A DNA stretch of 64,000 bases. It comes from Methylomarinum sp. Ch1-1. GTDB taxonomy: Bacteria; Pseudomonadota; Gammaproteobacteria; Methylococcales; Methylomonadaceae. Made by a program: the position numbers and the translations under genes. The stretch lies in the NCBI RefSeq assembly GCF_030717995.2, contig NZ_CP157743.1, positions 1,674,001 to 1,738,000 of the forward strand. The letters run 5' to 3'. Positions 16,828-26,377 of the stretch are shown here, one piece after another (the first letter of the stretch is position 1; each line of letters opens with the position of its first letter). Under the pieces are notes generated by a model. It worked only from the letters and a program-made list of their open reading frames with translations, was not told the origin of the DNA and ran no database searches.

Positions 16828-19440
16828 ATGAAATATATGACCAGCGCAGAATTGCGCAGTGCATTTCTGGAGTTTTTTCGAGCCAGAGGACATTCCATCC
16901 AGCCGTCGAGTTCGCTAGTGCCGGGCAATGACCCGACCTTGTTGTTTACCAATGCCGGCATGGTGCAATTCAAGGATGTTTTTCTGGGGCGGGAAAAGCG
17001 TGATTACAACCGCGCCGCGACCAGTCAGCGTTGTGTTCGCGCCGGCGGCAAACATAATGACCTGGAAAATGTAGGCTATACCGCCAGACATCATACCTTT
17101 TTTGAAATGCTGGGCAATTTCAGTTTCGGCGATTATTTCAAAAAAGACGCCATTCACTTTGCCTGGGACTTCCTGACCAAGGAGTTGGGCATTCCGACGG
17201 AAAAACTGTGGGTGACGGTGTTCGAAGAAGACTCCGAAGCGGAAGCGATCTGGCTGGAGGAGGTTAAGGTCGATCCGGCGCGTTTTTCCCGTATCGGCGC
17301 CAAGGATAACTTCTGGTCGATGGGCGATGTCGGTCCTTGCGGTCCATGCACTGAAATTTTTTACGACCATGGCGCAGAGGTGGCCGGCGGACCACCGGGC
17401 AGCCCCGATGAGGAAGGCGACCGTTACATCGAGATCTGGAATCTAGTGTTCATGCAGTATGACCGGGATAAGGACGGTAATCTGACGCCGTTGCCGGCGC
17501 CTTCTGTCGATACCGGCATGGGCTTGGAGCGGATTGCCGCGGTGTTGCAGGGGGTGCATAGCAACTATGAAATAGATCTGTTCCAGAACATCCTGAAATC
17601 GGCGGCGCGACTCGCCGATAGCTCTGATCTGGACAATAGTTCGCTGCGAGTCATCGCCGATCACATCCGTTCCTGTGCGTTCTTGGTGACCGATGGTGTG
17701 TTGCCGTCGAATGAAGGGCGTGGTTATGTGTTGCGCCGGATCATACGCCGTGCGATACGTCACGGTTACCGTCTAGGTATTCATGAGGTCTTCTTTCATA
17801 AGCTGGTGGCGCCGTTGGTTGCGGAAATGGGCGAGGCCTACCCTGAATTGAAACAGGCGCAAGAACAGGTGGAGCGGGTCCTGAAAAAAGAAGAGGAACG
17901 TTTTGCCGAAACTCTGCAGCAGGGCATGAAGGTGCTGGAAGCCTGTGTCGCCAAATTGGAAGGTCGAGTCATTCCCGGCGATGTGGTTTTCCTGCTTTAT
18001 GATACTTACGGTTTTCCGGTGGACTTGACGGCCGATTTTGCCCGTGAACACGAGCTGAGTGTCGACCATGCCGGTTTCGAGGTGGAAATGGCGGCTCAGC
18101 GGGAGAGAGCGCGCGCCGGAGGCCACTTTTCCGCCGATTACGACCAAGACATCAAACTGGACGGTCAGACCGAGTTTACCGGTTATCAGCACATCGAGGA
18201 TGGCGCGAAGATTATCGGTCTGTTCCACAAGGGACAAGCGGTCGACAGCCTAAAGCAAGGCGAAGACGGCATCGTCGTATTGGACCGGACGCCGTTTTAT
18301 GCCGAATCCGGTGGTCAGGCTGGCGACAGCGGCCGCATCGAAGCCGGTGAGGCGGTTTTTCAGGTAAACGATACGCAAAAACAGGGCGGTGATTTGTTCC
18401 TGCACAAAGGCAGGGTGCTGCAGGGTGAAATCAAACGGGATGGGGCTTGCCGGGTTCATGTCGATGCCGAGAAACGGAAGGCAACGGAGCTGAATCATTC
18501 GGCCACCCATTTGTTGCATGCGGCGCTTAGAAAAACGCTGGGCGATCATGTCGCGCAGAAAGGCTCATTGGTGAATTCGGAACGCCTGCGTTTCGACTTC
18601 TCGCACTTCGAGCCGCTGACCGCCGATGAAATCGCCACGATCGAGCACCGGGTGAACGAGCAAATTCGGCTGAATAATCCAGTTTCCGCCGAAATCATGG
18701 CTAAGGACGAGGCCGTCAAGGCGGGGGCGATGGCCTTGTTTGGCGAAAAATACGGCGACGAAGTGCGGGTGCTGAAGATCGGCGATTTCTCGACCGAATT
18801 ATGCGGCGGCACCCATGTCGACAGGGCCGGCGATATCGGTATGTTCAAGATCATCGCCGAAACCGGTGTTGCGGCCGGCGTCAGAAGGCTGGAGGCGGTG
18901 ACCGGTCAGGCGGCATTGGATTGGGTGGCGAATCGCGATCAGGCCTTGGGCAACATCGCCGGATTGCTGAAGAGCTCGCCGGAAAAAGCTTTGGACAAGG
19001 TTCAGCAATTGCTGGAAAAAAACCGCACATTGGAAAAAGAGCTGGAAAAATTCAAGGCAAAACTGGCTAGTACGGCCGGTGGAGAGTTGAGCAGTCGGGC
19101 GATCGATGTCGATGGCGTTAAGGTGTTGGCGGTGAAATTGGACGATGTCGATCCCAAGGCCATGCGCGATATGGTCGATCAGCTCAAAAACAAACTGGGC
19201 AGTGCCGCGATTGTGTTGGCGACCGTCAAAGACGACAAGGTCAGCCTGATTGCTGGGGTGTCCAAGGATCAAACGCCCCGTCTGAAAGCCGGCGACCTAG
19301 TGAACTCGGTCGCCTCCAAGGTAGGCGGCAAAGGCGGCGGCCGGCCGGATATGGCGCAGGCCGGAGGCAATGATCCGTCCGGCTTGGAGGAGGCCTTAAA
19401 ACAGGTGCCGGAGTGGGTCAAACAGCAGTTTGGGGCTTGA
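16828..19440 (+). CDS. alaS: Alanine--tRNA ligase
   Basis: The 870-residue enzyme charges tRNA-Ala. Class II catalytic motifs lie in the first 250 residues ([30 protein letters not shown] region, [16 protein letters not shown]). The editing domain carries the zinc-site pair [11 protein letters not shown] and [13 protein letters not shown], and the C-Ala domain ends with the Gly-rich [17 protein letters not shown]. It is complete and of normal length. The start at 16828 lies 32 bp behind the target duplication of a class 1 MITE, so the promoter may lie within repeat sequence. Its place between recX and lysC is the standard gammaproteobacterial order. Confidence 0.98.
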   Translation: MKYMTSAELRSAFLEFFRARGHSIQPSSSLVPGNDPTLLFTNAGMVQFKDVFLGREKRDYNRAATSQRCVRAGGKHNDLENVGYTARHHTFFEMLGNFSFGDYFKKDAIHFAWDFLTKELGIPTEKLWVTVFEEDSEAEAIWLEEVKVDPARFSRIGAKDNFWSMGDVGPCGPCTEIFYDHGAEVAGGPPGSPDEEGDRYIEIWNLVFMQYDRDKDGNLTPLPAPSVDTGMGLERIAAVLQGVHSNYEIDLFQNILKSAARLADSSDLDNSSLRVIADHIRSCAFLVTDGVLPSNEGRGYVLRRIIRRAIRHGYRLGIHEVFFHKLVAPLVAEMGEAYPELKQAQEQVERVLKKEEERFAETLQQGMKVLEACVAKLEGRVIPGDVVFLLYDTYGFPVDLTADFAREHELSVDHAGFEVEMAAQRERARAGGHFSADYDQDIKLDGQTEFTGYQHIEDGAKIIGLFHKGQAVDSLKQGEDGIVVLDRTPFYAESGGQAGDSGRIEAGEAVFQVNDTQKQGGDLFLHKGRVLQGEIKRDGACRVHVDAEKRKATELNHSATHLLHAALRKTLGDHVAQKGSLVNSERLRFDFSHFEPLTADEIATIEHRVNEQIRLNNPVSAEIMAKDEAVKAGAMALFGEKYGDEVRVLKIGDFSTELCGGTHVDRAGDIGMFKIIAETGVAAGVRRLEAVTGQAALDWVANRDQALGNIAGLLKSSPEKALDKVQQLLEKNRTLEKELEKFKAKLASTAGGELSSRAIDVDGVKVLAVKLDDVDPKAMRDMVDQLKNKLGSAAIVLATVKDDKVSLIAGVSKDQTPRLKAGDLVNSVASKVGGKGGGRPDMAQAGGNDPSGLEEALKQVPEWVKQQFGA

Positions 19441-19561
19441 ATTCGTTAACGACTGCTTGCTGTATATATGCGCCCATTAACCTGTGATGCGGCCTGGCTG
19501 CGTCGGCAGGGGAGTTGGCCGGCGATGACGATTGATTTTTGGTTTTTAAAAGACGATTAGA

Positions 19562-20785
19562 ATGGCGGTTTATGTTTATAAGTTCGGCGGCACATCCGTC
19601 GGTTCGGTGGAGCGCATCAAGGCGGTCGCCGAGAAAATAAAAAAGGCTCGTGATCAGGGGGATCAGATTATCGCTGTCGTTTCGGCGATGAGTGGAGAGA
19701 CCAATCGCCTGGTTGCCTTGGCGAAGGAAATACAGTCGCAACCCGTCGAAAGGGAAATGGACGTGCTGTTGTCGACAGGCGAGCAGGTCACGATATCGCT
19801 GCTGTGTATGGCGTTGCATGAAATCGGTTGTCAGGCTTGTTCCTATACCGGTGCGCAGGTCAGAATTTTGACCGACAGCAGTCATACCAAGGCGCGTATA
19901 CAGGAAATCGACGATCGCAAGATTCATGCGGATCTGAATGCCGGCAAAGTTGTCGTTGTAGCCGGTTTTCAGGGGGTCGATGAGCATGGCAATATCACCA
20001 CGTTGGGGCGCGGCGGTTCCGACACCACGGCTGTGGCGTTGGCGGCGGCGATTAAGGCAAAAGAGTGCCATATTTACACCGATGTCGACGGTGTTTACAC
20101 CACCGACCCAAGAGTGGTGCCTAAGGCTCGCCGGCTGAATAAGATCACCTTCGAAGAGATGCTGGAAATGGCTAGCTTGGGTTCTAAGGTGTTACAGATT
20201 CGTTCGGTGGAATTTGCCGGAAAATATAATGTCGCGTTAAGAGTGTTATCATCATTTGAACAAGGTCAGGGTACGCTGATTACCTATGAGGAATCGGAAA
20301 TGGAAAAAGCATTAGTTTCGGGAATTGCGTTTAACAAGGACGAAGCCAAACTAACGGTGACCGGTGTGCCGGATTTGCCGGGGGTGGCGTCGAAGATTCT
20401 GGGGCCGATTGCCGAGCAGAACATCGAAGTCGATATGATCGTGCAGAATATCGCCGATGACGCAACGACTGACTTTACCTTTACCGTGCATCGTAACGAT
20501 TATCAGCGCGCCATGAGCATCTTGGAAAGCGTCTGCCGGGAGATGGGCGCCAGACAGGTCACTGGCGATGATCGTATCGTAAAGGTTTCCATCGTTGGCG
20601 TCGGTATGCGCTCACATGCCGGAATTGCCAGTACGATGTTTAAAACATTGGCAGAAGAGGGAATTAATATTAGAATGATCTCGACATCAGAGATTAAGAT
20701 TTCTGTTGTGGTTGATGAGAAATATTTAGAGCTTGCTGTTCGTTCTTTGCATAAGGCATTTGGGCTGGAAGAGAAGGAAGAATAA
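19562..20785 (+). CDS. lysC: Aspartate kinase, monofunctional
   Basis: It phosphorylates aspartate in the first step toward lysine, threonine, methionine and diaminopimelate. The kinase domain opens with YVYKFGGTSVGSVERI and contains the GRGGSDTTAVALAAA loop. Two ACT domains follow residue 260 (TGVPDLPGVASKILGPIAE and VGVGMRSHAGIASTMFKTL), the usual allosteric sites for lysine or threonine. At 407 residues it is the alpha/beta-type enzyme without a homoserine dehydrogenase fusion. It lies between alaS and csrA. No lysine riboswitch is apparent upstream. Confidence 0.97.
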   Translation: MAVYVYKFGGTSVGSVERIKAVAEKIKKARDQGDQIIAVVSAMSGETNRLVALAKEIQSQPVEREMDVLLSTGEQVTISLLCMALHEIGCQACSYTGAQVRILTDSSHTKARIQEIDDRKIHADLNAGKVVVVAGFQGVDEHGNITTLGRGGSDTTAVALAAAIKAKECHIYTDVDGVYTTDPRVVPKARRLNKITFEEMLEMASLGSKVLQIRSVEFAGKYNVALRVLSSFEQGQGTLITYEESEMEKALVSGIAFNKDEAKLTVTGVPDLPGVASKILGPIAEQNIEVDMIVQNIADDATTDFTFTVHRNDYQRAMSILESVCREMGARQVTGDDRIVKVSIVGVGMRSHAGIASTMFKTLAEEGINIRMISTSEIKISVVVDEKYLELAVRSLHKAFGLEEKEE

Positions 20786-20814
20786 TCGGTCTTTCTTTTC
20801 GTGAAAAAAAAAGA

Positions 20815-20820
20815 TATAAT
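20815..20820 (+). promoter_or_regulatory. Candidate -10 hexamer for csrA
   Basis: A perfect TATAAT lies 60 bp before the csrA ATG, behind an A-rich tract. The -35 position holds only TTTCTT, so the promoter may depend on the A tract or an activator. Confidence 0.4.
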
Positions 20821-20880
20821 ACACAGCTTGGTTGAGCACTGCACGAGCGGCAGAAATTTTAGGAAACGTAGGGAGAGAGT

Positions 20881-21072
20881 ATGCTTATCTTAACTCGGCG
20901 GGTAGGAGAGACCTTGATGATCGGTGATGATGTGACTGTTACCGTTCTAGGTGTTAAAGGTAATCAAGTTCGTATCGGTGTTAATGCGCCGAAAGAAGTG
21001 TCAGTGCATAGAGAAGAGATCTACGAAAGAATCAAGAAAGAGCAGGCCGATTCTTCGAGCTCTGACGAATAG
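20881..21072 (+). CDS. csrA: Carbon storage regulator CsrA
   Basis: The 63-residue RNA-binding dimer represses or stabilises mRNAs by binding GGA motifs, often over ribosome sites. The sequence is fully canonical: it starts [20 protein letters not shown], has the RNA-contacting region around [12 protein letters not shown], and ends in a short acidic Ser-rich tail. The ribosome site AGGGAGAGAGT precedes ATG and itself contains GGA, as in autoregulated csrA genes. It sits directly before tRNA-Ser, the conserved gammaproteobacterial arrangement. Confidence 0.98.
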   Translation: MLILTRRVGETLMIGDDVTVTVLGVKGNQVRIGVNAPKEVSVHREEIYERIKKEQADSSSSDE

Positions 21073-21088
21073 CTAAAATGTTTTACTA

Positions 21089-21180
21089 GGAGAGTTGGCC
21101 GAGAGGCTGAAGGCGCTCCCCTGCTAAGGGAGTATGGGTTTTATCGCCCATCGAGGGTTCGAATCCCTCACTCTCCGCCA
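21089..21180 (+). tRNA. tRNA-Ser (anticodon GCT)
   Basis: A class II tRNA with a long variable arm. The acceptor stem GGAGAGT pairs with ACTCTCC, the anticodon loop reads CTGCTAA, and the T loop is GGTTCGAATCC. CCA is encoded at the end. Confidence 0.97.
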
Positions 21181-21212
21181 CATTTTAAAGGTCAAAATTT
21201 TAAGGAAAAGTC

Positions 21213-21241
21213 TTGACATTAAAAAAGATAAAATGGATAAT
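21213..21241 (+). promoter_or_regulatory. Sigma-70-type promoter for the tRNA-Arg / tRNA-Asn pair
   Basis: TTGACA at 21213-21218 is followed by a 17-base spacer and GATAAT at 21236-21241, about 15 bp before the tRNA-Arg 5' end. Both hexamers and the spacing are near ideal. It suggests that the last two tRNAs can be expressed apart from csrA and tRNA-Ser. Confidence 0.75.
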
Positions 21242-21255
21242 AGTCGGCTCAATAG

Positions 21256-21332
21256 GCGCCCGTAGCTCAGCTGGATAGAGTACTCGGCTACGAACCGAGC
21301 GGTCGGGAGTTCGAATCTCTCCGGGCGCGCCA
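21256..21332 (+). tRNA. tRNA-Arg (anticodon ACG)
   Basis: The acceptor stem GCGCCCG pairs with CGGGCGC, the anticodon loop reads CTACGAA, the T arm has GAGTTCGAATCTC, and CCA is encoded. The A at position 34 would be deaminated to inosine by TadA in the usual way. Confidence 0.96.
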
Positions 21333-21350
21333 TTGAACAAAAAGTTTTAA

Positions 21351-21426
21351 TCCCCTGTAGCTCAGTTGGTAGAGCGGGTGACTGTTAATCACTAGGTCGG
21401 CGGTTCGAGCCCGTCCGGGGGAGCCA
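21351..21426 (+). tRNA. tRNA-Asn (anticodon GTT)
   Basis: The acceptor TCCCCTG pairs with CGGGGGA through a G-T pair. The anticodon loop reads CTGTTAA and the T arm has CGGTTCGAGCCCG. CCA is encoded, and a terminator follows 7 bp later. Confidence 0.96.
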
Positions 21427-21433
21427 AATCAAA

Positions 21434-21470
21434 TAAGGGCTTAGGTATTTTTACCTAAGCCCTTTTTTTA
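21434..21470 (+). terminator. Rho-independent terminator of the tRNA cluster
   Basis: The stem AAGGGCTTAGGTA / TACCTAAGCCCTT with a short T-rich loop is followed by a run of T. Confidence 0.9.
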
Positions 21471-21540
21471 TGCCCGCCGTTTTTAAAGGCCCGGACTGGA
21501 TCATAACGATATTGAACGAAAAAATTCTTTTAAAAACACC

Positions 21541-21960
21541 ATGCATTTAAACATTGTCGCGCTATTATTAATGAGTTTCTCCGTTCAGGCCTCAACCTAT
21601 GGCGATGCCAGGGTGAAACAGGTGACCAGTATTTACGACGCCGATACCTTTCGCGTCGATATTGACGGTTGGCCGGAAATTATCGGCAATCATGTTCCCA
21701 TACGCGTCAACGGCGTCGATGCGCCGGAAATTAGAGGGAAATGCAAGGCGGAAAAAATTGCCGCCCGCAAAGCTAAACAGCACACGGTTGCGTTATTGCG
21801 CGCCGGTAAAATGATAGAATTGAGAAACATGCAACGAGGCAAATATTTCCGGATTTTGGCCGACGTCTATATTGCTGGAAACAGCTTGGCGTTCAGTTTG
21901 ATCGCCAAAGGTCTCGCCCGGCCTTACCAGGGAGGCAAAAGGCAAAGCTGGTGTCGTTAA
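21541..21960 (+). CDS. Secreted thermonuclease-like protein (SNase fold)
   Basis: The 139-residue protein begins with a signal peptide (LLLMSFSVQAS). The SNase fold follows: DADTFRVDI with the metal-binding Asp, VPIRVNGVDAPEI with the catalytic Arg and Asp, a conserved basic stretch, and RGKYFRILADVYI with the second catalytic Arg region. The protein probably degrades extracellular or periplasmic nucleic acids. It has a stand-alone domain of normal length, with a C-terminal Cys (QSWCR) that may pair with the Cys in GKCKAE. It lies alone after the tRNA terminator. Confidence 0.85.
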   Translation: MHLNIVALLLMSFSVQASTYGDARVKQVTSIYDADTFRVDIDGWPEIIGNHVPIRVNGVDAPEIRGKCKAEKIAARKAKQHTVALLRAGKMIELRNMQRGKYFRILADVYIAGNSLAFSLIAKGLARPYQGGKRQSWCR

Positions 21961-22216
21961 TCCGGATCTGCCGATGCTTGACTGTTGATAAGCATGATGT
22001 GAATAAATGATTTTGGCTCGGAGACGCCAAGCATTTGCCTTGATCATTGAGCGCTATCTGTTGCCGCTAAGGAGTGCGACGGCGCTCTTTGCGGTTGACC
22101 ATTTTGCCGTTACCTTTGAACATAGGTGATTAGGCGTGGAATTTTTTGCTAAGCCTTGCTAGTCTGATTGTGGACTCCCTCGCTGACTCGTCAATTATTT
22201 AAAGGAAAACTTGGTT

Positions 22217-24382
22217 ATGGGCAAAGAAACAGGCAAACTCTATATCGCCTTACTCAGTATTCATGGTTTGATTCGCGGTAAGAATCTTGAGTTGGGTCGT
22301 GATGCCGATACGGGCGGACAAACCTTGTATGTGCTCGAATTGGCTCAGGCATTGTCGCTGCAGCCGGAAGTGGCGCGGGTGGACTTGATCACCCGGCGCG
22401 TGATAGATGAATCGGTTGCCGATGATTATGCCGAGCCCGTTGAAATGCTTTCGGAAAGCTTACGTATTGTTCGCATTAATGCCGGTCCCGATGAATATAT
22501 CTACAAGGAGCAGCTATGGGATCACCTGGATGGTTTTGCCGATAACGTCGATTGTTTTTTCAGGCTGAATGGCGAATTCCCCGATATCATCCATAGCCAT
22601 TATGCCGATGCCGGCTGGGTTGGCGCGCATTTAGCCAATCTGTTGGGGATACCCCTGATCCATACCGGGCATTCTCTGGGACGGGTCAAGCGTTTGCGAT
22701 TGTTGGCCAGCGGGCTTTCCAATGCCGACATCGAAGAACGCTATAACATGGCGCGACGCATCGAGGCGGAAGAACTGGTGCTGGCGACGGCCGAGCGGGT
22801 GATTACCAGCACTCATCAGGAAGTCGAGGAGCAATATGAGCTTTATGACTTCTATCAGCCGAAACAGATGTGTGTCGTGCCGCCGGGGACCGATCTGACT
22901 AAGTTCATGCCGCCTAGCGGGGATGAATTGAATTCGCCGCTGTTCGCAGAAATCACCCGGCATTTAAAGGCGCCGGACAAACCGGTCATCATGGCCTTGT
23001 CTAGGCCGGATAAACGCAAAAATATCACGATGTTAGTCGAAGCCTTTGGCCAGTCGGCCAGGCTGCAGGAGCTGGCCAATTTGCTTATCGTCGCCGGCAA
23101 TCGTGACGATATCGACGATTTGGAAGAGGGCGCCCAGGAGGTTTTTCATGAGCTGTTGGTCGCCATCGATCGTTATGAGCTCTACGGTAAGGTGTCGATG
23201 CCTAAGCACCATAATCGGGATCAGGTGCCGTTTATTTACCGAATCGCGGCCGCTTCAGGCGGCGTTTTCGTCAATCCAGCGCTGACCGAACCCTTCGGCC
23301 TGACCTTGATCGAGGCGGCGGCTTCCGGTTTACCCCTCGTCGCCACCGAAGACGGCGGGCCGCAGGATATTGTCGGCAATTGTCATAACGGCTTTTTAAT
23401 CGATCCGTTGGAAGCCGATAGCATTAGCGAAGCCTTGGAAAAATTGCTGCTCGATAAGGCATTATGGCAGCGCAATGTGGATCAAGGTTTGCAAGGGGTG
23501 CGCGAGCACTATTCATGGGATGCTCACGCCAAACGCTATTTGCGCTTGATCCTGCCGATCGCAAAATCCTCGGAGCGTTTGCAGCGCGATCCTGTTTGGC
23601 GTCGCCCAGGACTGTATGCAGACCGCGTCATCGTCAGCGATCTGGATCAAAACCTAATCGGTGATGATCAATCATTGCAGCAATTGATCGATGTTCTGCG
23701 TCAGCATCGCAAGAGTTCCAAATTCGTCATCGCAACCGGTCGCCGCCTAGATTCGGCCTTGAAACTGATGAAAAGACACAGCATCCCGGAGCCGGATATC
23801 TTAATCACCAGCGGCGGCACCGAGATTTACTATGCGCCTAAATTAACGGCCGATGTCGCCTGGGCCAAGCACATCGATTATCACTGGACACCGCATAAGG
23901 TGAGGCAGTTAATAGAAACATTTCCTGGTCTGAAGAGACAGCCTAAATCGGAGCAGAGTCGCTATAAACTCAGCTATTATATCGATCCGGAAGTCGCCGA
24001 TATCGAAGAAGTTAAGAGCGTGCTGCATAAGGAAGAGCAATCGGTGCATGTGCAACTGGCTTTCGGTCAATATCTGGATATCATGCCGATGCGCGCCTCC
24101 AAGGGCTTGGCGTTGCGTTATGTCGCCGATAGGCTACAAATTCCGTTGGAGCGTATTTTTGTGGCCGGAGGTTCCGGCGCCGATGAAGACATGATGCGCG
24201 GCAATACCCTCGCCGCTGTTGCGGCCAATCGTCATCACGAAGAACTCTCTCAATTGGTCGATGTGGAGCGTATCTATTTCGCCAGCCAGCCTTTTGCCGC
24301 CGGTATATTGGAAGCGCTGGACTATTACGATTTTTTTAATCAATGCCAAGATCCGAAGGAGATCGAGCAATCTCATGAGTGA
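22217..24382 (+). CDS. sps: Sucrose-phosphate synthase with degenerate C-terminal HAD domain
   Basis: It transfers glucose from a nucleotide sugar to fructose 6-phosphate. The GT4 glucosyltransferase part covers residues 1-465 (SIHGLIRGKNLELGRDADTG, the HTGHSLGR motif, and the E-x7-E region TEPFGLTLIEAAASGLP). After about residue 470 comes a HAD domain like that of sucrose-phosphate phosphatase, but its first motif reads SDLDQN instead of DxDxT and its last reads GGSGADED instead of GDSGND. That domain is probably inactive and structural. ATG at 22217 is preferred over an upstream TTG because AAAGGAAAAC is well placed. It overlaps spp by 8 bp. Confidence 0.93.
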   Translation: MGKETGKLYIALLSIHGLIRGKNLELGRDADTGGQTLYVLELAQALSLQPEVARVDLITRRVIDESVADDYAEPVEMLSESLRIVRINAGPDEYIYKEQLWDHLDGFADNVDCFFRLNGEFPDIIHSHYADAGWVGAHLANLLGIPLIHTGHSLGRVKRLRLLASGLSNADIEERYNMARRIEAEELVLATAERVITSTHQEVEEQYELYDFYQPKQMCVVPPGTDLTKFMPPSGDELNSPLFAEITRHLKAPDKPVIMALSRPDKRKNITMLVEAFGQSARLQELANLLIVAGNRDDIDDLEEGAQEVFHELLVAIDRYELYGKVSMPKHHNRDQVPFIYRIAAASGGVFVNPALTEPFGLTLIEAAASGLPLVATEDGGPQDIVGNCHNGFLIDPLEADSISEALEKLLLDKALWQRNVDQGLQGVREHYSWDAHAKRYLRLILPIAKSSERLQRDPVWRRPGLYADRVIVSDLDQNLIGDDQSLQQLIDVLRQHRKSSKFVIATGRRLDSALKLMKRHSIPEPDILITSGGTEIYYAPKLTADVAWAKHIDYHWTPHKVRQLIETFPGLKRQPKSEQSRYKLSYYIDPEVADIEEVKSVLHKEEQSVHVQLAFGQYLDIMPMRASKGLALRYVADRLQIPLERIFVAGGSGADEDMMRGNTLAAVAANRHHEELSQLVDVERIYFASQPFAAGILEALDYYDFFNQCQDPKEIEQSHE

Positions 24383-25241
24383 ACGAAGATTATTGCTGTG
24401 CACCGACATGGATAGAACGGTGATTCCCAATGGCGTACAATCGGAACACCCCAATGCGCGCAAACGCTTTGCGGCTTTTTGTCGGCAACCGGGAGTTAAA
24501 TTGGTTTACGTGACGGGGCGTCATCAGGCGTTGGTCAAGCAGGCCATCAAAAACTATGCCTTGCCTGACCCCGACTTTGTCATTACCGATGTCGGCAGCA
24601 AAATTTATCGGGTCATTGACGATCAATGGCGTGAATTGAGCGCCTGGGAAATGGAAATCGATAAAGATTGGCATGGGAAATCGCATCAACAGATCAAGCA
24701 GTTGCTTGGCGATATTTCCAATCTCCATCTACAGGAGCCCAGTAAACAAAATACCCATAAGCTCAGTTATTATTTGCCACTGCATGTGGACAAAGACGGC
24801 GTGATCGCCGCGATCAAGGATCGTTTGGAGAAGGAAAACATCGATGCCAGCTTGGTGTGGAGCATCGATGAGCCTAAGGGCATCGGGTTGCTGGATGTGT
24901 TGCCGCGTAATGCGACCAAATTGCATGCGATCGAGTTCCTACAACAACAGTTGGGTTATCATCCGACTGACGTGGTTTTTGCTGGCGACAGTGGCAATGA
25001 TTTACCCGTCTTGGGTAGCGCCATTCGGTCAGTATTGGTGGCCAATGCCACTGATGAAATAAAACAGGCGGCCCAACAATTGGCGCGGCGTAACGGTCAT
25101 GGTGATGCGCTTTACATCGCTGCCGCTAGAGGCTTGCACATGAATGGCAATTATGCGGCCGGGGTATTGGAAGGCGTTTGGCATTTCGCTCCTGACTTTC
25201 GTGACAAACTGCAACAAGACGAGGTTGATGATGACGGATAA
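24375..25241 (+). CDS. spp: Sucrose-phosphate phosphatase
   Basis: The 288-residue HAD-family enzyme (S6PP group) hydrolyses sucrose 6-phosphate to sucrose. It has intact motifs: LCTDMDRTV (DxDxT nucleophile), VTGRH (motif II), and VFAGDSGNDLPVLG (motif IV). Its ATG at 24375 is inside the last codons of sps, and its end overlaps the fructokinase start, so the three genes are tightly coupled. Together with sps it makes sucrose, used as an osmolyte or carbon reserve in halotolerant methanotrophs. That physiological role is inferred from the family. Confidence 0.93.
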   Translation: MSERRLLLCTDMDRTVIPNGVQSEHPNARKRFAAFCRQPGVKLVYVTGRHQALVKQAIKNYALPDPDFVITDVGSKIYRVIDDQWRELSAWEMEIDKDWHGKSHQQIKQLLGDISNLHLQEPSKQNTHKLSYYLPLHVDKDGVIAAIKDRLEKENIDASLVWSIDEPKGIGLLDVLPRNATKLHAIEFLQQQLGYHPTDVVFAGDSGNDLPVLGSAIRSVLVANATDEIKQAAQQLARRNGHGDALYIAAARGLHMNGNYAAGVLEGVWHFAPDFRDKLQQDEVDDDG

Positions 25242-26106
25242 AGCGCAAGTATTGGTGTTCGGCGAAGTGTTGTTTGACTGTTTTCCCGGCGGAGAGCAGG
25301 TTTTAGGCGGCGCGCCGTTCAATGTCGCTTGGCATTTGCAGGCCTTAGGCGAGCAACCGCATTTTATTTCCCGAGTCGGAGACGATGAGCTCGGCGGGAA
25401 AATCCTCAGTGCGATGAATGACTGGGGCATGGATGCGTCGACTGTTCAGCTAGACCCAGTGCACTCGACCGGACGCGTGGAGATCGAGGTCATCGAGGAC
25501 GAGCCACATTATACGATCATTCCGGATTGCGCCTATGACTTCATCGATGCCGAGGGCGTTGCCGGCCTGCCATCCAACGGAATTCTCTATCATGGCACGT
25601 TAGGCTTGCGAAATCCTGTTTCCCGCGCGGCATTTCAGAGGCTTGCCAAACAGCCGGAGTTATCGATCTTTTTAGATGTGAATTTGCGTTCTCCCTGGTG
25701 GAGCAAAGACGAGGTTTATCGGTGTCTGGAACGGGCGCAATGGGTCAAATTGAATGAAGATGAATTGCAGCAATTAGGCTTTTGCTCCGCCGATATCAGA
25801 GAGGAAATGAGCAAAATGCAATCCCAGTTCCAGTTGCAACAGCTGATCGTGACGCGGGGCGGGGAAGGCGCTTTGGTCTTGAGCGAGGGCGGCGGGTTTG
25901 ATAGCGTCAAACCGAAGTCGGTTAAACACATCGTCGATACGGTCGGCGCCGGCGATGCCTTTACCGCGATCTATATTCATGGACTGATGTCTGATTGGTC
26001 GGTGGCCGATAGCTTGACGATGGCGCAACAGTTTGCCAGTGAAGTAATCGGGCTGCGCGGCGCGATCACCACCGATCCTGATTTCTATCGGCATTTTATT
26101 GACTAA
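25231..26106 (+). CDS. Fructokinase, PfkB family
   Basis: The 291-residue sugar kinase opens with VLVFGEVLFDCFPGG and has the substrate region LGGAPFNVAWHL. The PfkB signature DTVGAGDAFTAIYIHGL carries the catalytic Asp. It phosphorylates fructose released from sucrose, which completes a synthesis-breakdown loop with amylosucrase. Two ATGs lie at 25228 and 25231; the second has better spacing from GAGG at 25221 and is used here. The start overlaps the end of spp by 11 bp. The corresponding gene is called fruK in methanotroph sucrose operons. Confidence 0.9.
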   Translation: MTDKAQVLVFGEVLFDCFPGGEQVLGGAPFNVAWHLQALGEQPHFISRVGDDELGGKILSAMNDWGMDASTVQLDPVHSTGRVEIEVIEDEPHYTIIPDCAYDFIDAEGVAGLPSNGILYHGTLGLRNPVSRAAFQRLAKQPELSIFLDVNLRSPWWSKDEVYRCLERAQWVKLNEDELQQLGFCSADIREEMSKMQSQFQLQQLIVTRGGEGALVLSEGGGFDSVKPKSVKHIVDTVGAGDAFTAIYIHGLMSDWSVADSLTMAQQFASEVIGLRGAITTDPDFYRHFID

Positions 26107-26164
26107 TGCGCCTATAAACAGTCGATATTGGGCGTTTCCCTGTCAATGATATCCTTAATTGATC

Positions 26165-26259
26165 GTAACTACTCACCCCCATTCGTAGGGTGGATGCGCT
26201 CTTCAGGCTTATCCACCCTACATGCCCTGCCGCGTTCGATAAGTGGGGCGAGCAGTTAC
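26165..26259 (+). repeat. Small element with GTAAC ends carrying a REP-like palindrome
   Basis: GTAACTACTC at the left and GAGCAGTTAC at the right are inverted (9 of 10). Inside is a hairpin with perfect 11-bp arms, GTAGGGTGGAT / ATCCACCCTAC (26185-26221). The flanks AATTGATC and GATTGATT agree at 6 of 8 positions and may be a worn 8-bp duplication. It divides fruK from ams. The first 16 inner bases recur at 15966. Confidence 0.6.
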
Positions 26260-26377
26260 GATTGATTTTAGCTCAACATGGCGTTTACGTTAACGATAGT
26301 CAATGAATGCCATTGTTTTTGTTACGGCAGGGATGATTGATTGCCGTTTATAAATTTTACAAAATTGGAAAAGCTAG

